Positions 21,388-34,084 of a stretch of DNA of 64,000 bases are shown piece after piece. The position numbers and the translations under genes were made by a program. The notes under the pieces were generated by a model that saw only the letters and a list, made by a program, of their open reading frames with translations, was not told the origin of the DNA and did not search any database. The stretch is from Ananas comosus (taxonomy: Eukaryota; Streptophyta; Magnoliopsida; Poales; Bromeliaceae). The first letter of the stretch is position 1; every line of letters begins with the position of its first letter. Location of the stretch: the NCBI RefSeq assembly GCF_001540865.1, contig NC_033630.1, positions 839,147 to 903,146 on the forward strand, in the 5' to 3' direction.

Positions 21388-24300
21388 TCACGCAACTTTC
21401 CGGCTAAGCTGATCCTTGGAAGTGCTTTCGAATATCTTATCAGCATTGCCTACTTCGAACCCGTCGCGCCTGTGGAATTCTTTGACCTGTAAATATGAAC
21501 AGGAATACTCAGATCCTATGGAAACAAAGATAGGCTGGCGAAAAACAGAAACAAGCAGGATTATATATTGAGTTCTATCGAATGCTGCTCGGACAGTTTG
21601 GCATGGGTGGAGCTTCTGTAGAGGTGTTGCTTCAGTAGAGCTACTAGAAGCACAAATAGTATTTTCAAATATTAGCAGGATTATTAAAAAAAAAAAAAAA
21701 AAGAGTTACTATGGGTCAAACAAATTTGTTTGCAGACAACAAAGTAACAGATTGGGTTATCAGAGTAAAAAAATTGAGAACTCAAACCTCTTCTTCGCGT
21801 AAATCTTTATACTGAGGAAGCAAGAGGCGTTCAGCGAATTCGATGTATGAACAAGGAACTGACTCGGTCACGCCATCAGCAAAAGTGAATGAGGCAGTAT
21901 CTGCCACAGTGGAACTTTGCTGAAGAAGGCCATCGGGGCTCACTGTTTATGACAGCACAAAAGGAAAGGGGGCATAGTTACGGAAATGTAGAAATTACTG
22001 AAAATTTTACGATTATAACAGGTAGATGAAACTATGAAGTCCTGAGTTTTGGGTCTTTAGTAGTTGAGATTGAAGAACTTCATGAAGCATGTATAAGAAC
22101 CAATCTGCTTCAACCTATTGTTATGAATGTAAAGACACAAAAAGGGGACAGGTAACCTTTCAAGATTCCCCCTTCCGAATTTAGTTTGAACCCGCTATCT
22201 TCGATGAATTGATTGAGGCTCTTAATGCTTCTGATGTGTGATTTAAGGCGATGAGTGGAAATTGTAACATGATTTAGTGCATAGCCATTAACAAGAGTCC
22301 AAGCGGCATATTCACTTTCCCTGGTACAACAATAAGCCGGGCAAATGAGGTTAAACAAACAGATGTCCCTCTGAATCGATATAGGAATGTCTGAATATAA
22401 GGCCTAGTTATAATGATAGCACATCCAACATACATACAAATTTGTTAGCAACATAAAATTTGGTTCGAGAAATGAGTATGAAACTGTACCGAGATAGAAT
22501 TTGATAGTCGGAATATATGGGCTTCTCCCATGTTAGACACCCAGATGTGCTTGCAAGAACAGCATGCTTATGTCCGCTACCAGATGTTTCTATATATTTT
22601 CTTATTACCTCCTGCACGTAGGAGGTGTGTATTATGGCTGCAGTTCATAACAGAGAACAATGTATGCTGAAAATGAAGAACGTATTTTAAGTACAGTTCT
22701 TAAGATTAGGCAAATGGCGTAGTTCGTTACAATATTGGTGGTACGCAAGCACCCTCTTAAACAAGGCAGCACCTCTGTGAGCACCCTATCTGCTATTCTC
22801 TCCGGGCATCGCACAGAGCCCTACTAATTCACCAACTAATAAACAATAGCAGGAGAAGACACCGGAATTCCATTGCATAGAAAAACCCCTTTTAGACACG
22901 ATTCCGAGAGAAAGAGTTCAATATATTCAAAATTATGGATGGCACTATTGGCCGGCAAATAACAGGTTTAAACAATAAGGATTCAAGAGTAAATTATAGT
23001 TAATTAGGATATACAAGACACTCCTTAGATAAAAATATATCTGAAATTCCAACGAACTGTTAAATTAATTGCACCAGCATAGGTTTTTGTGGGGTAAAAT
23101 GTACTGCATTACATCAGAACTGATGCCATACAAATATAGTAATTCTACTTACTTGTGAACTATCATTAAACAGTATTGAAAATTCTGGAATACCTGACAT
23201 TGAGAACTCATCTCCTCCACAAGCAGCTCTGAAATAAATATTCTCGGCAAAGGCCCATCGACACCGGTTCCGCTCTGAACATAGTAAGAAGCGGGAGGGG
23301 AAAACCACAACGCCTTTAGCTTTTTTGCCGGAAATCTTAGCTCTTCGCGAGGTGTATAACCAAAATCCATGAAAAATCCAGCCAATGAGTTGATACCGTA
23401 ACCGTCCACCTTCGTTCGAAAAGCTAATCCAACATTAGTGTATGTTCTTGAAGCGTAAGACATTTAAACACCGTAAAAAATGAATCATTGCGAATTCGAT
23501 TCACTTCCTACCCCAAACGTGCGAAAAGCGAAATGATCATAACAAACGTTGTTTCCATCATGAGATTGGACAAGATCCAGGACAGCTTTAGCAGTGGGAT
23601 TTCTGCTTAAGTAAACCTTCTCCATATTTGAAATTACCGTTCTGAAAAATGCGTCAGCGCCCTGAAACAGAAGACCAAGTTAAATTTCTCTGCTGGTCAG
23701 TGCACGGAGAGATCAAAATGGAAAGCTGTCCTCGAGCAGACAGCAGTGGCCCATGGTCTGCCGAGAAGGGTATTCTGTCAGAGCCAGTTCGGCAGTCACT
23801 ACTTTTTTTTTTTTTTTTCCTATGAAAAAAAAATAGCAGACTACTCGCTTTATTTATTGGATCGATGAACTAAACTACAGAGATTAGACAGTCGGAGCCT
23901 CGGAAGAAAAAAGAAAGAAAAAAATATTGAGACTTTTGACTATCCACTAGAAAGCCTTGTACCAGGTACGGTACGGTCGGCCACCGTTCAGCAAATGAAA
24001 AGAATAAGATAAAAGAGTGATAATGGTAGATAGAAGAGGAAGATTTAGAGTTGGAGATGAGAAAAAAAAAAAAATTTAGAATGTATCAGGTATGTGATTA
24101 ATGTGATGTCAATTAAATTATTTTATTTTTCGCCCATCATATCATAATTATTAAAAATATATTTTTATCATATTGTTTTTTATGATCACGAGAGGTTGGG
24201 ATTATTCAATTTTGTCGGGTCGCATAATTCTACATGGATGGGGCTATCAAATGCCGCCAACAGGGCCGGGGTTTAGCAGGATTAGATTCAGAAAATCCAA

Positions 24301-24710
24301 TCATATCCAATTTGACCCACCCCTGTTATGAATAGCTAAATCCTCCGGCTCTTAGCTATCTCGCACATCAATTGATTAGAAAAAGCACACTCCCCGTACG
24401 TATATCCAAAGATCGAGCAAAATATAATAATCATCATGATGATGATTATAAAAGCTAGCAAAGAAAACGGTAATAGTAGAGCTCACCTTGGGAAGCGGAT
24501 CGGAGGGGGCGGGGCCCGCTGCGGATCGGGCGCATGCGAGGGGCGGGCGCGCCGAGATCGGCGGCACCGGAAGAGTGGTGGGAGAGGAGATGGAGAGGGA
24601 GAGGCGGCGAAGGGGTGGGCGGGCGATCGCGCTGTGGGATGGGCGTTTGAGCAGGCGGAGCGATTAGGGAGGTGGGGTGGAGACCCCCAACAGCGCTGCT
24701 GCTGGTCCAT
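21388..24710 (-). CDS. FLO7: FLO7-like DUF1338 protein, 2-oxoadipate dioxygenase/decarboxylase (plastid)
   Basis: Exons 2-7 join cleanly: 23661-23512, 23409-23194, 22611-22490, 22320-22157, 21942-21788, 21486-21388 (TGA), 301 codons. They encode the whole DUF1338 core: FFRTVISNMEKVYLSRNP, YDHFAFRTFG, FFMDFGYTPREELRFPAKK, ALNHVTISTH and SYIEFAERL. The two His (YDHF, LNHV) and the Glu (YIEF) fit the Fe(II) triad of this family, which converts 2-oxoadipate to D-2-hydroxyglutarate in lysine breakdown. The rice orthologue FLO7 acts in amyloplasts of the outer endosperm. Exon 1 (down to 24487) is uncertain: the frame that joins in phase reads like a transit peptide (RLSLSISSPTTLP) but has no ATG after TAA at 24664-24666, while the frame with ATG 24710 joins only through a second acceptor inside exon 2 (from 23647). 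Confidence 0.88.
23797..23880 (-). repeat. Possible SINE remnant in intron 1 of the FLO7-like gene
   Basis: A T-run, then TAGCAGACTACTCGCTTTATTTATTGGATCG, echoes the tail of the SINE at 277-591 on the minus strand. No target duplication was found and the rest is eroded. Confidence 0.35.
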
Positions 24711-24778
24711 GAAGCCGAGCAAGACGGAGCGAGAGCGAGAAGCGAGAGAGAAGAGCACGTGTACTCAAAAGAGCAGAT

Positions 24779-24850
24779 TATATATAATATATATATTATA
24801 TAAGATTATATAGTATATAATATATATATTATATATATATAATATAATTA
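24779..24850. repeat. (TA)n-rich tract upstream of the FLO7-like gene
   Basis: Imperfect TATATAATATATATTATATA repeats directly upstream of exon 1. They could supply a TATA element but also form cruciforms; the role cannot be told. Confidence 0.7.
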
Positions 24851-25053
24851 TGTTAGATTGTTGATATTTGCGAGTTTTAAATTTTAATGAAAGATACGTT
24901 GTAGATGAGAGATGAGTTCACTATGATTGATTGAATGAATTAATTAAATATGATAATTTTAATAAATAAAAAATATTTAAAAATAATATTAAATAGAAAA
25001 TTCGATAATTATAAAAAAATTTGATAACTATTAATAATATAGATATATATATA

Positions 25054-25303
25054 TAGAATTATGCTACTATACTATCAATAGTACCAACCCCTTGGTACTA
25101 TTGAGTTTTCGGCCGTTGGATGAAAGGATGTGCGGTTAGGATGATAGTGGTCCCCGGTTAAATTGATAGTGGTCCCCTAGGGTTGAGTGAGTGGTCGGTT
25201 TAATAGTATAATCTAACGGGTGGAAATGATCAAGGGGTAGATCTAATGGTCGAAAACTCTATAGTACCAAAGGCTTGGTACTATCGGTAGTATAGTAGCC
25301 GGA

Positions 25304-25308
<5 letters not shown>
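25054..25308. mobile_element. MITE with self-folding arms, copy M1
   Basis: The left end TAGAATTATGCTACTATACTA and the inverted right end TAGAGTCCGGCTACTATACTA pair with few mismatches. Each arm also folds on itself: ATAGTACCAA cccc TTGGTACTAT on the left and ATAGTACCAA aggc TTGGTACTAT on the right. The centre (CGTTGGATGAAAGGATGTGC and TAATCTAACGGGTGGAAATG) is shared with the copies at 36230, 48311, 48573 and 48830. It is flanked by (TA)n. No coding capacity. Confidence 0.75.
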
Positions 25309-25337
<29 letters not shown>

Positions 25338-27017
25338 TATTTGATGTTTCAATAAAATTGTAAAATATATCTAATTTATTTATATTTTTATTTAAAGTTT
25401 ATTCTTGACTATCATTTATTAGGCAGATTTGAATTTTAGAAGTATTGATTTAAAAAGTCGGATATATTTCTGAAATATATAAGAAATTTGAGGGAATGCG
25501 CCCGTAGGCAAAGTGCACACGTTTTGATAACTATCCTGGATGCGTTACGTTAACGAATAGGACTCATATCTCCCCCTTTGTTTTCAATTAAATTTTTATA
25601 CTTCGGAGGTTCGGGATAAGGTTTACAGACAAGCTCAAAAAGAAAAAAGAAGTTTGGAAGTAACTTAAAATTTTGCATCTTCAATACTTAAAAATAAGGT
25701 GAGAATTTCTATCGAAGAAGTTTTCACGAATATTTTATTCCAATCTAGTAAGAAATTTTTTGAGAAATAGATAACACGCTACCTGCTTCATTCAATAAGA
25801 AAATGAATTTAGCTATATTGATTGAGAAAGTCATGGTCTTGAGATGAGAAACAAGTACGATAGAAAAAAAAAAAAAAAAAAAAAAAGCAAATGTGAAACT
25901 GAAATACAGACGACCCCTAGTAAGAATTGCTCTACACGCTACCCGCTCCAATCTAGTAAGAATTGCCCCGCCCGAGATTCACTACAATTCAAGATATGGA
26001 GATTTGTCATGTTTGAAAAATTCATGGTAAATTTGCACAACAATATCATGTAGAGTAATACTATTCATACGCTCTATAGGTGGGTGTAAAGCTTACATCC
26101 ATAATTTTTCTATGATCCATATTCACCTACTAGTCATAGTAATTTTTTTAAAACAAATAATTTCATACGTATCCATCCTCTAATCTTGAATTACATGGAT
26201 ACTCCTCCAAAACTATCAATATAAAAGATGCTCATCTAATTTAGAAAAATTATCATAAGTACCCAAACAAATAGTATTTTATTAAAAACTAAATAAAAAT
26301 TCTCATTTTTCCCATTATATGTTATCTATACCTTTTTATTTAACTTAATTGAAAAAATTATAAATACAATTGAATGTGTACTAATTAAAAATTAATTAAT
26401 TGCAACATACAAAACTATACAAATAGTAAATAAAAAAGTATATATTAATTGCAACAAAGAACAAAATTGATTCACAAAAAATATAATATAATTTTAGTTT
26501 CAACTAATTATTTGTTATGATTAATTAATATGATACCCATATGATATCGATAAAAAAAAAATTTGAGTACACAAAAAATGCATTCATAAACTGAGTGACA
26601 AATAAAGATGAAGTTATTTTTTAATAAAAAATAAAATTTATTAGCCCTGCATTACACTGCACATATTATCTATAATTAAGTATAACTAGGAATAAATTAG
26701 CCCAAAAATGCATAATTAATGTGCAGAAGGGCATTTTTAATATAATGCATTAACTTACAAGGACAAAAATAATATTGATAATTTTGAAATGATATTCATA
26801 ATATTTTATATTTTTCGAATGACACGTTTGAATTTGCTCCCTTTTTTTTAACCTAAAGTCCCGCAGAATTGTATTAATTCTTGAATCGAGTAGTATGTAA
26901 GATGCACGCTCTATAAGGCACATTTTTTGTAAAAAAAATTAATGAAAAGTTTCAATATAGAAATTTTTTTAACAGTATTGCTCAAAAACCTCATCACCCA
27001 ATTTAATTGTTGTATCA
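25309..27017. other. AT-rich intergenic DNA
   Basis: About 1.7 kb with no gene. It includes a truncated SINE near 25756, an A-run at 25865-25885 and repeats of CTAGTAAGAATTGC near 25916 and 25954. A short ORF at 25844-26053 has no support. Confidence 0.5.
25756..25820 (-). mobile_element. 5'-truncated SINE fragment
   Basis: TTTTTTGAGAAATAGATAAC followed by ACGCTACCTGCTTCATTCAA and AATGAATTTAGCT is the minus-strand 3' part of the local SINE family. The tRNA-like head is missing. Confidence 0.5.
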
Positions 27018-27033
27018 ACTCTAAATCAATCTA

Positions 27034-27195
27034 CCGGCCGTCCCTAAAGCGAGTGGCAAAGGATTTGATAGTTGCTATCCGAGATCCCAAATTCGAATTC
27101 TAGTTGATTGATATTTCCAACTAAGTTTATTTATAAATGAAATAAACGATACGGGTAGCGTACTATCTATCTTTCTCAAAAAAAAAAAAAAAAAA
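27034..27195 (+). mobile_element. Full-length tRNA-derived SINE with 16-bp target duplication
   Basis: A 162-bp element starts CCGGCCGTCCCTAAAGCGAG, has an A-box-like GTGGCAAAGGATTTGATAG and a B-box-like AAATTCGAATTCTAG, and ends GGGTAGCGTACTATCTATCT then an A-tail. The 16 bases ACTCTAAATCAATCTA flank it perfectly at 27018-27033 and 27196-27211. This is the best-defined member of the family in the window. Confidence 0.88.
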
Positions 27196-27538
27196 CTCTA
27201 AATCAATCTAAAATTATAATTTAATTAAATTATAAACTCTACTTAAAGTGAAATGTATGGGTAGGATTCAAGTTTTATGGGGAGTATGTTTTTTTTTTTT
27301 TTTTTGATTAAACAGGGTTAAACCCTATTTTTTTTATGGGGAGTTTGTTAGTGCGACTAACTACTCTTTTCTCCTCCTCCCTCCCACCCCGACTCCCAAA
27401 ACCATTGCAGTTGCCACCAAACTACGTACCAGCTCACAAGGACAGAAGATTTACTCATCAATGGCTCTCCTCCCTCCTCGCTTCATCTGTTGGCACCCCT
27501 TCCCCCTCCCACCTAATATTAGACCACCCTTCTCGCCT

Positions 27539-27546
27539 TATATAAA
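27539..27546 (+). promoter_or_regulatory. TATA box of the pectate lyase gene
   Basis: TATATAAA lies 165 bp upstream of the ATG, after a C/T-rich region. A transcription start near 27570 would give a 5' UTR of about 140 nt. Confidence 0.65.
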
Positions 27547-27710
27547 CCCCTCACCACCATCTCTACCCTCACTACACCATAGTCCTCTCCGATCTTCATA
27601 CATTTCTCCGAGCTGTACCGCTCGGCTGGTCTGGTTGGGTTCGGTGGTCTCGGCTCGAACAACGCCTCTCGGCCCACCACTTCAACGCAAGAAGATCGTT
27701 CGGAGGAAGC

Positions 27711-29404
27711 ATGGAGGGCCTTCGATATCACAAGCCGAGCTACTTCTTCTTCGTGTCCGTCCTCTTCCTGGCCTACGCGGCGGTGTCTAGCGCCGACATC
27801 AGCGACGACGAGTACTGGCGTAAGAAGGCCGAGGAGGCCGAAGTGCTTGCCCACGCCGCTTACGATCCCGACCCGGAGGGCTCCACCTTCAGCTTCAATA
27901 GAGAGGTTCACAGGTAACATATATAAAGTTCCGCTAGAATACTATTGATTGGATTAGATGTTTATATAACACATGCGGACTTGCATGCAGAGCCCTGGAA
28001 AGGAACAGTACGAGGAGGGGACTCCGTCGGCGGTACACAGGTCCGTGCCTGGCGACGAACCCAATTGACCAGTGCTGGAGGTGCCGGAAGAACTGGGACA
28101 GGCACCGCAAGCAGCTGGCCTTATGCGCCAAGGGCTTCGGCTACCGCACCACCGGCGGCAAGAACGGCGCGTTCTATGTGGTCACCGACCCCTCCGACGA
28201 TGATCTTGTGACCCCCAGGCCCGGGACGCTCCGCTATGGCGTGATCCAGCCGGAGCCGCTGTGGATCATCTTTGCCCGGAGCATGACGATCCGCCTCGCA
28301 GAGGAGCTCATGATCAACAGCGACAAGACCATCGACGGGCGCGGGGCGCTGGTGACGATCCAGAACGGAGCCCAGCTGACCATCCAGAACCAGCACAACA
28401 TCATCATCCACAACATTCGGATTAAGAATATCAGGGCGGCATCCGGTGCAGTGATCCGGGACTCCCTTGAGCACTACGGGGTGAGGGGCAGAACCGACGG
28501 CGACGGCATCTCCGTGCTCGGGTCCACCAACATCTGGATCGACCATGTGTCGATGTCAAACTGCGAGGACGGCCTCATTGACGTCATCAACGCCTCCACT
28601 GCAGTAACCATCTCCAACAGCCACTTCGCGTACCACAACGATGTACGTGTTTGCGTTGCTAGCTCTTTTTAGAGAATAACATTTTCTCCTTTATAAATTA
28701 TATATATAATTGTAGAGTGCTAAAGTTGTTTTCTTATTTACTCAGGTGTTGTTGTTAGGCGCCGACAATGAAAATGAAAAGGACGCCATAATGCAGGTGA
28801 CGGTTGCCTTCAACCACTTTGGGGAAGGCCTAGTGCAGAGAATGCCAAGGTTCATATATACACTCGTCATTTAAACATAGACGTACATACACACATAAAT
28901 ACACATATATAACTATTTTTCCTCCCTTTCTTTCAATTACTTCATGTATTTAGGTGCCGATGGGGTTTCTTTCATGTGGTGAACAATGACTACACACACT
29001 GGCAGATGTACGCAATCGGCGGAAGCCAAAATCCCACGATCATCAGCCAAGGGAACCGATTTACCGCTCCTAATATAAATGGTGCCAAAGAGGTATTGTG
29101 GAACTAGCAAAACTAAGTCTCGATGCATGTACAGCAACGAGAGAATTAGCTTCAGTAATTAGCTTGATATACTGATGTGCAGGTGACCAAGAGAGAGTCT
29201 ATGAACGAGGCAGAATGGAGGAATTGGGTATGGCGGTCGGAGGGCGACGTGCTGAGGAACGGAGCATTCTTCATCGAGTCAGGAGGTCTGAACAAGAGGA
29301 GCTTCTCGAGCAGGGATTACATTAAGGCGAGGCCCGGGACGTGGGTCCGCAGCCTCACCCGCTTCGCCGGCTGGCTGAACTGCCGGGTCGGCAAGCCGTG
29401 CTGA
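27711..29404 (+). CDS. Secreted pectate lyase (polysaccharide lyase family 1)
   Basis: Five exons, 27711-27913, 27991-28642, 28746-28849, 28954-29092 and 29183-29404 (TGA), join in frame to about 439 aa, usual for plant pectate lyases. Residues 1-28 form a signal peptide ([17 protein letters not shown]). The family start NPIDQCWRC, the fold strands [13 protein letters not shown] and KTIDGRGA, and [17 protein letters not shown] (Ca2+-binding region) are present. The catalytic Arg region [20 protein letters not shown] and [10 protein letters not shown] are intact. It should cleave de-esterified pectin in the cell wall by beta-elimination. Odd: the loop before MQVT reads [14 protein letters not shown] where relatives have LLGHSDSYTRD, so His and the TRD motif are lost, and WIDHV replaces the usual WIDHC. 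Confidence 0.94.
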
Positions 29405-30645
29405 TTATTTAGCACGCAACGGGAGGAGAGAAAGAAGAACACGAGAGACTTTGGAAAGGAGATCGCGGAGTACATGCATGTGTGCATGTACTTGAAACAG
29501 AGAGAGAGAGAGAGAGGACGAGGACGAGGACGAGGAAGGAGGAGGAGAGAAAGAGTGGTGGACGTGGAAGTGAAAGATTGGAGGAGACTAAATATGCATT
29601 TGTTATTTTATTTGACAAAATATAAAAATATAAATTTATTGGGAATTCACATTATTATTATTATTATATGCTGTTCTCGAACTCTGACCGAAAATTTTAA
29701 AGTATTTACATTTCCTAACCGAATTCGCAGACGATTACTGCATCATATACTAAAATCACTGCATCAGAAGAGCCATGAAAATTCCTTCCCTATAATACGC
29801 CGCAATCCTAGCAAGGATAAGAACACTAAACAACTTAAACTTGACGATTTGGTGAGCTGTAATAATTAAGTTCATCTTGATTGAATATTAAATGCTATTT
29901 ATCTTAGTCCTAAAGCAAACGTTAAATAAATTCCTGCTTGGTCATAGAATTGACCAATGGGAATCAAACAAGCGGTTAGAGACAAGCTAATAAATCCGAG
30001 GTCGATCTCATGCACTCTTTAGAAAAAAAAAACAAAAGGTCAAAAACAGAGACCATGACGTCACCTGACATTTGGTCAAACCGATGCGTAATTTGGTCCA
30101 AGCTCTTATTCAACCTATATCAAAATAAATGCAAAAGGAGTATTAATTAGAAAATTAATAAAGTTTGTTTGTTACTGTAACAGTCAGGTCAGGTACAATT
30201 CGTTTTCCTGACAAATTGGCGATTAGCATTCAGAATAATTTTTTTTAAAAAAATTCCTGAGAGCAATTAGCACTACAAAGTCCAATTAGTGGCAGAGCAT
30301 ACAAACTATATATCTTTCTCAATAATTCAATAAATTGCACCGTCCACAGACTTTGGATAGAAGGTAGTATTCAATTGTTGACTTGATTGTCCTGAGGCTA
30401 AACAGAACATGACTCCCGGCCTACAAAGCGCCAAATTAACCGATTTGTCGATTCTCAGGGAAGAGTTGACTCTATTAAATAACGAGAAATCAAATCAAAG
30501 GATATGATTTCTTTCACTTATTAGATTATGACTTGCTGTCACCTTTGCTCAAGCTTGCTCACACTCCTTCCTGGTCTCAATAAAACAGGGGAAAGCTCAA
30601 GCCATTCTCTTTAAAACTACATCTTTTGATCCCCATCACTTACAA
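29405..30645. other. Intergenic DNA between pectate lyase and the receptor kinase
   Basis: 1.24 kb without a gene. A purine-rich tract, (GA)n followed by (GGACGA)-like repeats, lies at 29501-29552 in the likely pectate lyase 3' UTR. The last 100 bp should be the promoter and leader of the kinase gene. Confidence 0.55.
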
Positions 30646-33600
30646 ATGGTTCTAATGGAGCTCCCACTCACCTTTATAGCAAAGCTAAAGCTGCTTTTGA
30701 TCCTTATACATACCACCTATCTCCTCGTATTCGCAAGCTCGTTATCCCTTGTCGGAAACAAAACTGACCATCTTGCTCTCCTCTCCTTCAAGGCTTCCAT
30801 AATCGACGACCCGTCCGGAACTCTATCTTCGTGGAACGACACCCTTCCTTTCTGCAAGTGGGCTGGCGTAACGTGCGGTGGCCAACACCCCGACAGGGTT
30901 GTAGCCTTAGACCTGGAATCATTGAACCTGACCGGTATGATCTCACCCTTCATAACGAATCTAACCTTCCTTCGAAGGCTACATCTCCCTTACAATAAAC
31001 TATATGGTCCTATACCGAGTGATATCGGCCACTTGACAAGGCTGAGGTTTCTCAACCTGAGTTATAATTCACTGGACGGGGAGATTCCGAGCAGTATTGC
31101 CCGCTGCTCGGCCCTCAAATGCATTTGCTTGGGTGCAAACAAGCTAGAAGGGCGACTCCCGGCATTTCTTAGAAATTGCACAGAGCTGGAGATCATAAGC
31201 TTGAGGGCTAATAGGTTACATGGAGAGGTTCCCTCTGCGCTAAGTACCTTAACAAAGCTTCTTAGGCTGATTTTAGGAACAAATAATCTCACTGGAGGAA
31301 TACCATCTTCGTTGGGTAATCTCTCGACTCTCTCTATCTTTGATGTAGCTGATAATAATCTCGAAGGCAACATTCCTGACACGCTTGGAAAGATTACCAA
31401 CCTAGGAGCCTTTCAAATATGCATCAACCAGTTCACAGGAACTATTCCTTCATCCATATACAACCTCTCATCAGTATGGTGGTTTCACGTAGCCGAAAAC
31501 AAGCTCACTGGAACCCTTCCATCCAATATCGGCTCTTCTTTTCCTACGCTTCAACACTTTCTCATGTACCAAAACCAATTTGAAGGGCAAATTCCTTCAT
31601 CACTGGTTAATGCTTCCGGGTTAATACGCATTGAACTAGCGGGGAATCGATTTACTGGACCGGTGCCGCCTAATTTAGGAGTTCTAAAGAACCTTGTTGA
31701 GGTACTACTTGCTTCAAATCAAATAGAGGATGGAGAAGCCAATGGGTGGAGCTTCTTAACTTCTCTCACCAACTGCACTAGCTTACAAGTGATAGACCTA
31801 TATGACAACAAGCTCAAAGGTAGGTTCCCAAATATAGTTTCCAATCTCTCCACAGGGCTCCAAAAGCTCTCAATGAATAACAATCAAATTACAGGAAACA
31901 TTCCTGAAGGGATTGGGAATTTGTTGGGCCTTACCGCTCTTTATCTTGAACAAAATTTTCTCACAGGCCCGATTCCTGATACAATAGGAAAGTTACGAAA
32001 GCTAAACGTATTAAGCTTGCACGAGAATAGGATTTCTGGGCAAATCCCGTTCTCATTAGGAAACCTAACAAGCTTGACCAGACTCACTTTAGATCACTGT
32101 GATCTACAAGGTCCCATACCAACAAGCTTTGATGGTTTACAAAATCTTGAACTGTTGGACCTTTCTTCTAATAAGCTTAATGGTACCATACCAAAAGAAT
32201 TAGTGAGCCTCTCTTCACTATCACGATATCTTACTTTGCCAAATAATTCTTTGCATGGATCACTACCAATAGAAGTAGGCAGTTTGAGAAATATAGAATT
32301 ATTAGATGTATCAGAAAATAATCTGTCTGGTGCAATCCCTACAAGCCTTGGGCAATGTCAGATCGTGGTATACCTTTATTTGGAAGGCAACAGCTTTGAA
32401 GGACCAATTCCTGAAACCTTAAGCAATCTGAAAGGCATACAAGAATTGGATCTTTCGAGAAACAAATTATCAGGAAAAATTCCAGACTTTCTTGAAAGAT
32501 TGCAATCTTTGCAGCGTCTAAATTTATCCTTCAACAATTTCGGCGGTGAAGTTCCTACAGAAGGAGTTTTTGGTAATCTAAGTGCTATCTCAATTCAAGG
32601 AAACAAGGAACTGTGTGGAGTTTACCCAGGGTTGCACTTGGAAGCATGTCCAACCCAAACTAAAAGGAGAAAAAGAATTCAAACCCACATATTAATCATC
32701 ATTCTTGCTGCTGCATTTTCTTCTTTTCTTCTTCTCATTTCTGTTTATATTATTATACATCGGTGTAAAAGATCAAGAAAAATGACTGTAGATACAGTCC
32801 CAGATATGAATCACTTTCAACAAGTTTCTTACTCCTATCTGGCTAAAGCAACGGATGGGTTCTCTCAAGAGAATTTGATTGGAGTAGGAAGCTTCGGTTC
32901 TGTGTACAAAGGAATGGTGCGCGAAGAAAGGAAGGTTGTTGCTATTAAAGTACTCAACCTTCAACAACACGGAGCTTCAAGGAGTTTTATTGCCGAATGC
33001 GAAGCATTGAGAAATATCAGACATCGGAATCTTGTAAAGATTATAACCGTGTGTTCTAGCATAGATTTCAACGGTAACAATTTCAAAGCCCTAATTTACG
33101 AGTTTATGCCCAATGGGAACTTAGAAGAGTGGTTGCATCCCAAAGATGGTGACTTAGGAGAGCCAAGGAGCTTGAGGTTTATACAGAGGCTGAATATTGC
33201 CATTGATGTGGGATCAGCATTGGACTACTTGCATAGCCATGGGCCAAACCCAATGGTTCACTGTGATCTAAAGCCGAGCAATATTCTTCTCGACAGTGAC
33301 ATGTCTGCTCATGTTGGTGACTTTGGTCTGGCAAGGTTTTTGTGGAGAGCAAACTCCATGAAAATGGGAAATGCCAGTAGCTCCAATAGAATTAGAGGAA
33401 CCATTGGATATGTTGCTCCAGGTATGGGTTTAGTGTATCCTTTATTTCCTAGTTTCAGGATATTTTGAACAACTTCATTTTCCTCTGTTGTTCTGCATAT
33501 GATTATACGAATCAAATCTCTAAGAACTTTCATCGTAAAAACAATTCCTAAAAAGGAAAAGATAACTCCTATTATACTTGTTATAAATAAGATTGACCAG

Positions 33601-34084
33601 TAGATACTCCGCTTCTGCATGTTCAGTTCAAAAGTTTTCCTTCTACAAAGATGCTTGCAAATTTTTTTCTCCTTTTTACTTGCTTTACTAACTTAACTCA
33701 TGTGCAGAGTACGGAACGGGCAGCCGAGCCTCAGTTCAAGGAGATTTATACAGCTTTGGGATACTTATTCTGGAGATATTCATCGGAAGGAGACCGACCG
33801 ATGAGGTATTTAAGGATGGTTTGAGCCTACGAATATTCGCCGAGATGGCATTCCCTGAGAATTTGATGGAAATAGTAGATCCACAACTGCTAATGCAGCA
33901 AAACAGAGAAGCAAACGAAAATGCCCATGCTGCAACTATATCAACAGAGGAGATGCTCAGGTATTTAGAGCCTCTGATCAGAATGGGCCTCTCGTGTTCG
34001 ATGGAATTACCAAAAGAAAGGATGGCCATGGATGATGCACTTAGAACAATGCATGCTGTGAGGAATGCATTTTTTCAAGGTTAA
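30646..34084 (+). CDS. XA21-type LRR receptor-like serine/threonine kinase (copy 1)
   Basis: Two exons, 30646-33421 and 33708-34084 (TAA), phase 1, give about 1050 aa. A signal peptide ([15 protein letters not shown]) is followed by the LRR N-cap ([26 protein letters not shown]) and more than 20 LRRs of the plant LxGxIP type to about residue 630. The membrane segment is near 681-704 ([18 protein letters not shown]). The kinase has [11 protein letters not shown] (about 745), [20 protein letters not shown] (about 871) and DFGLARF. Cys replaces Arg before the catalytic Asp, making it a non-RD kinase like XA21, FLS2 and EFR, so an immune receptor at the plasma membrane is inferred. The intron splits GYVAP|EYG. 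All core residues are intact. Related to the genes at 42629 and 61179. Confidence 0.95.

Noticed and set aside
28121..28546. Minus-strand frame of 141 codons
   Set aside because: Antisense shadow of the second pectate lyase exon.
29474..29869. Arg/Gly-rich 131-codon frame after the pectate lyase stop
   Set aside because: It is made of the (GA)n/(GGACGA) repeat followed by AT-rich DNA with no domain.
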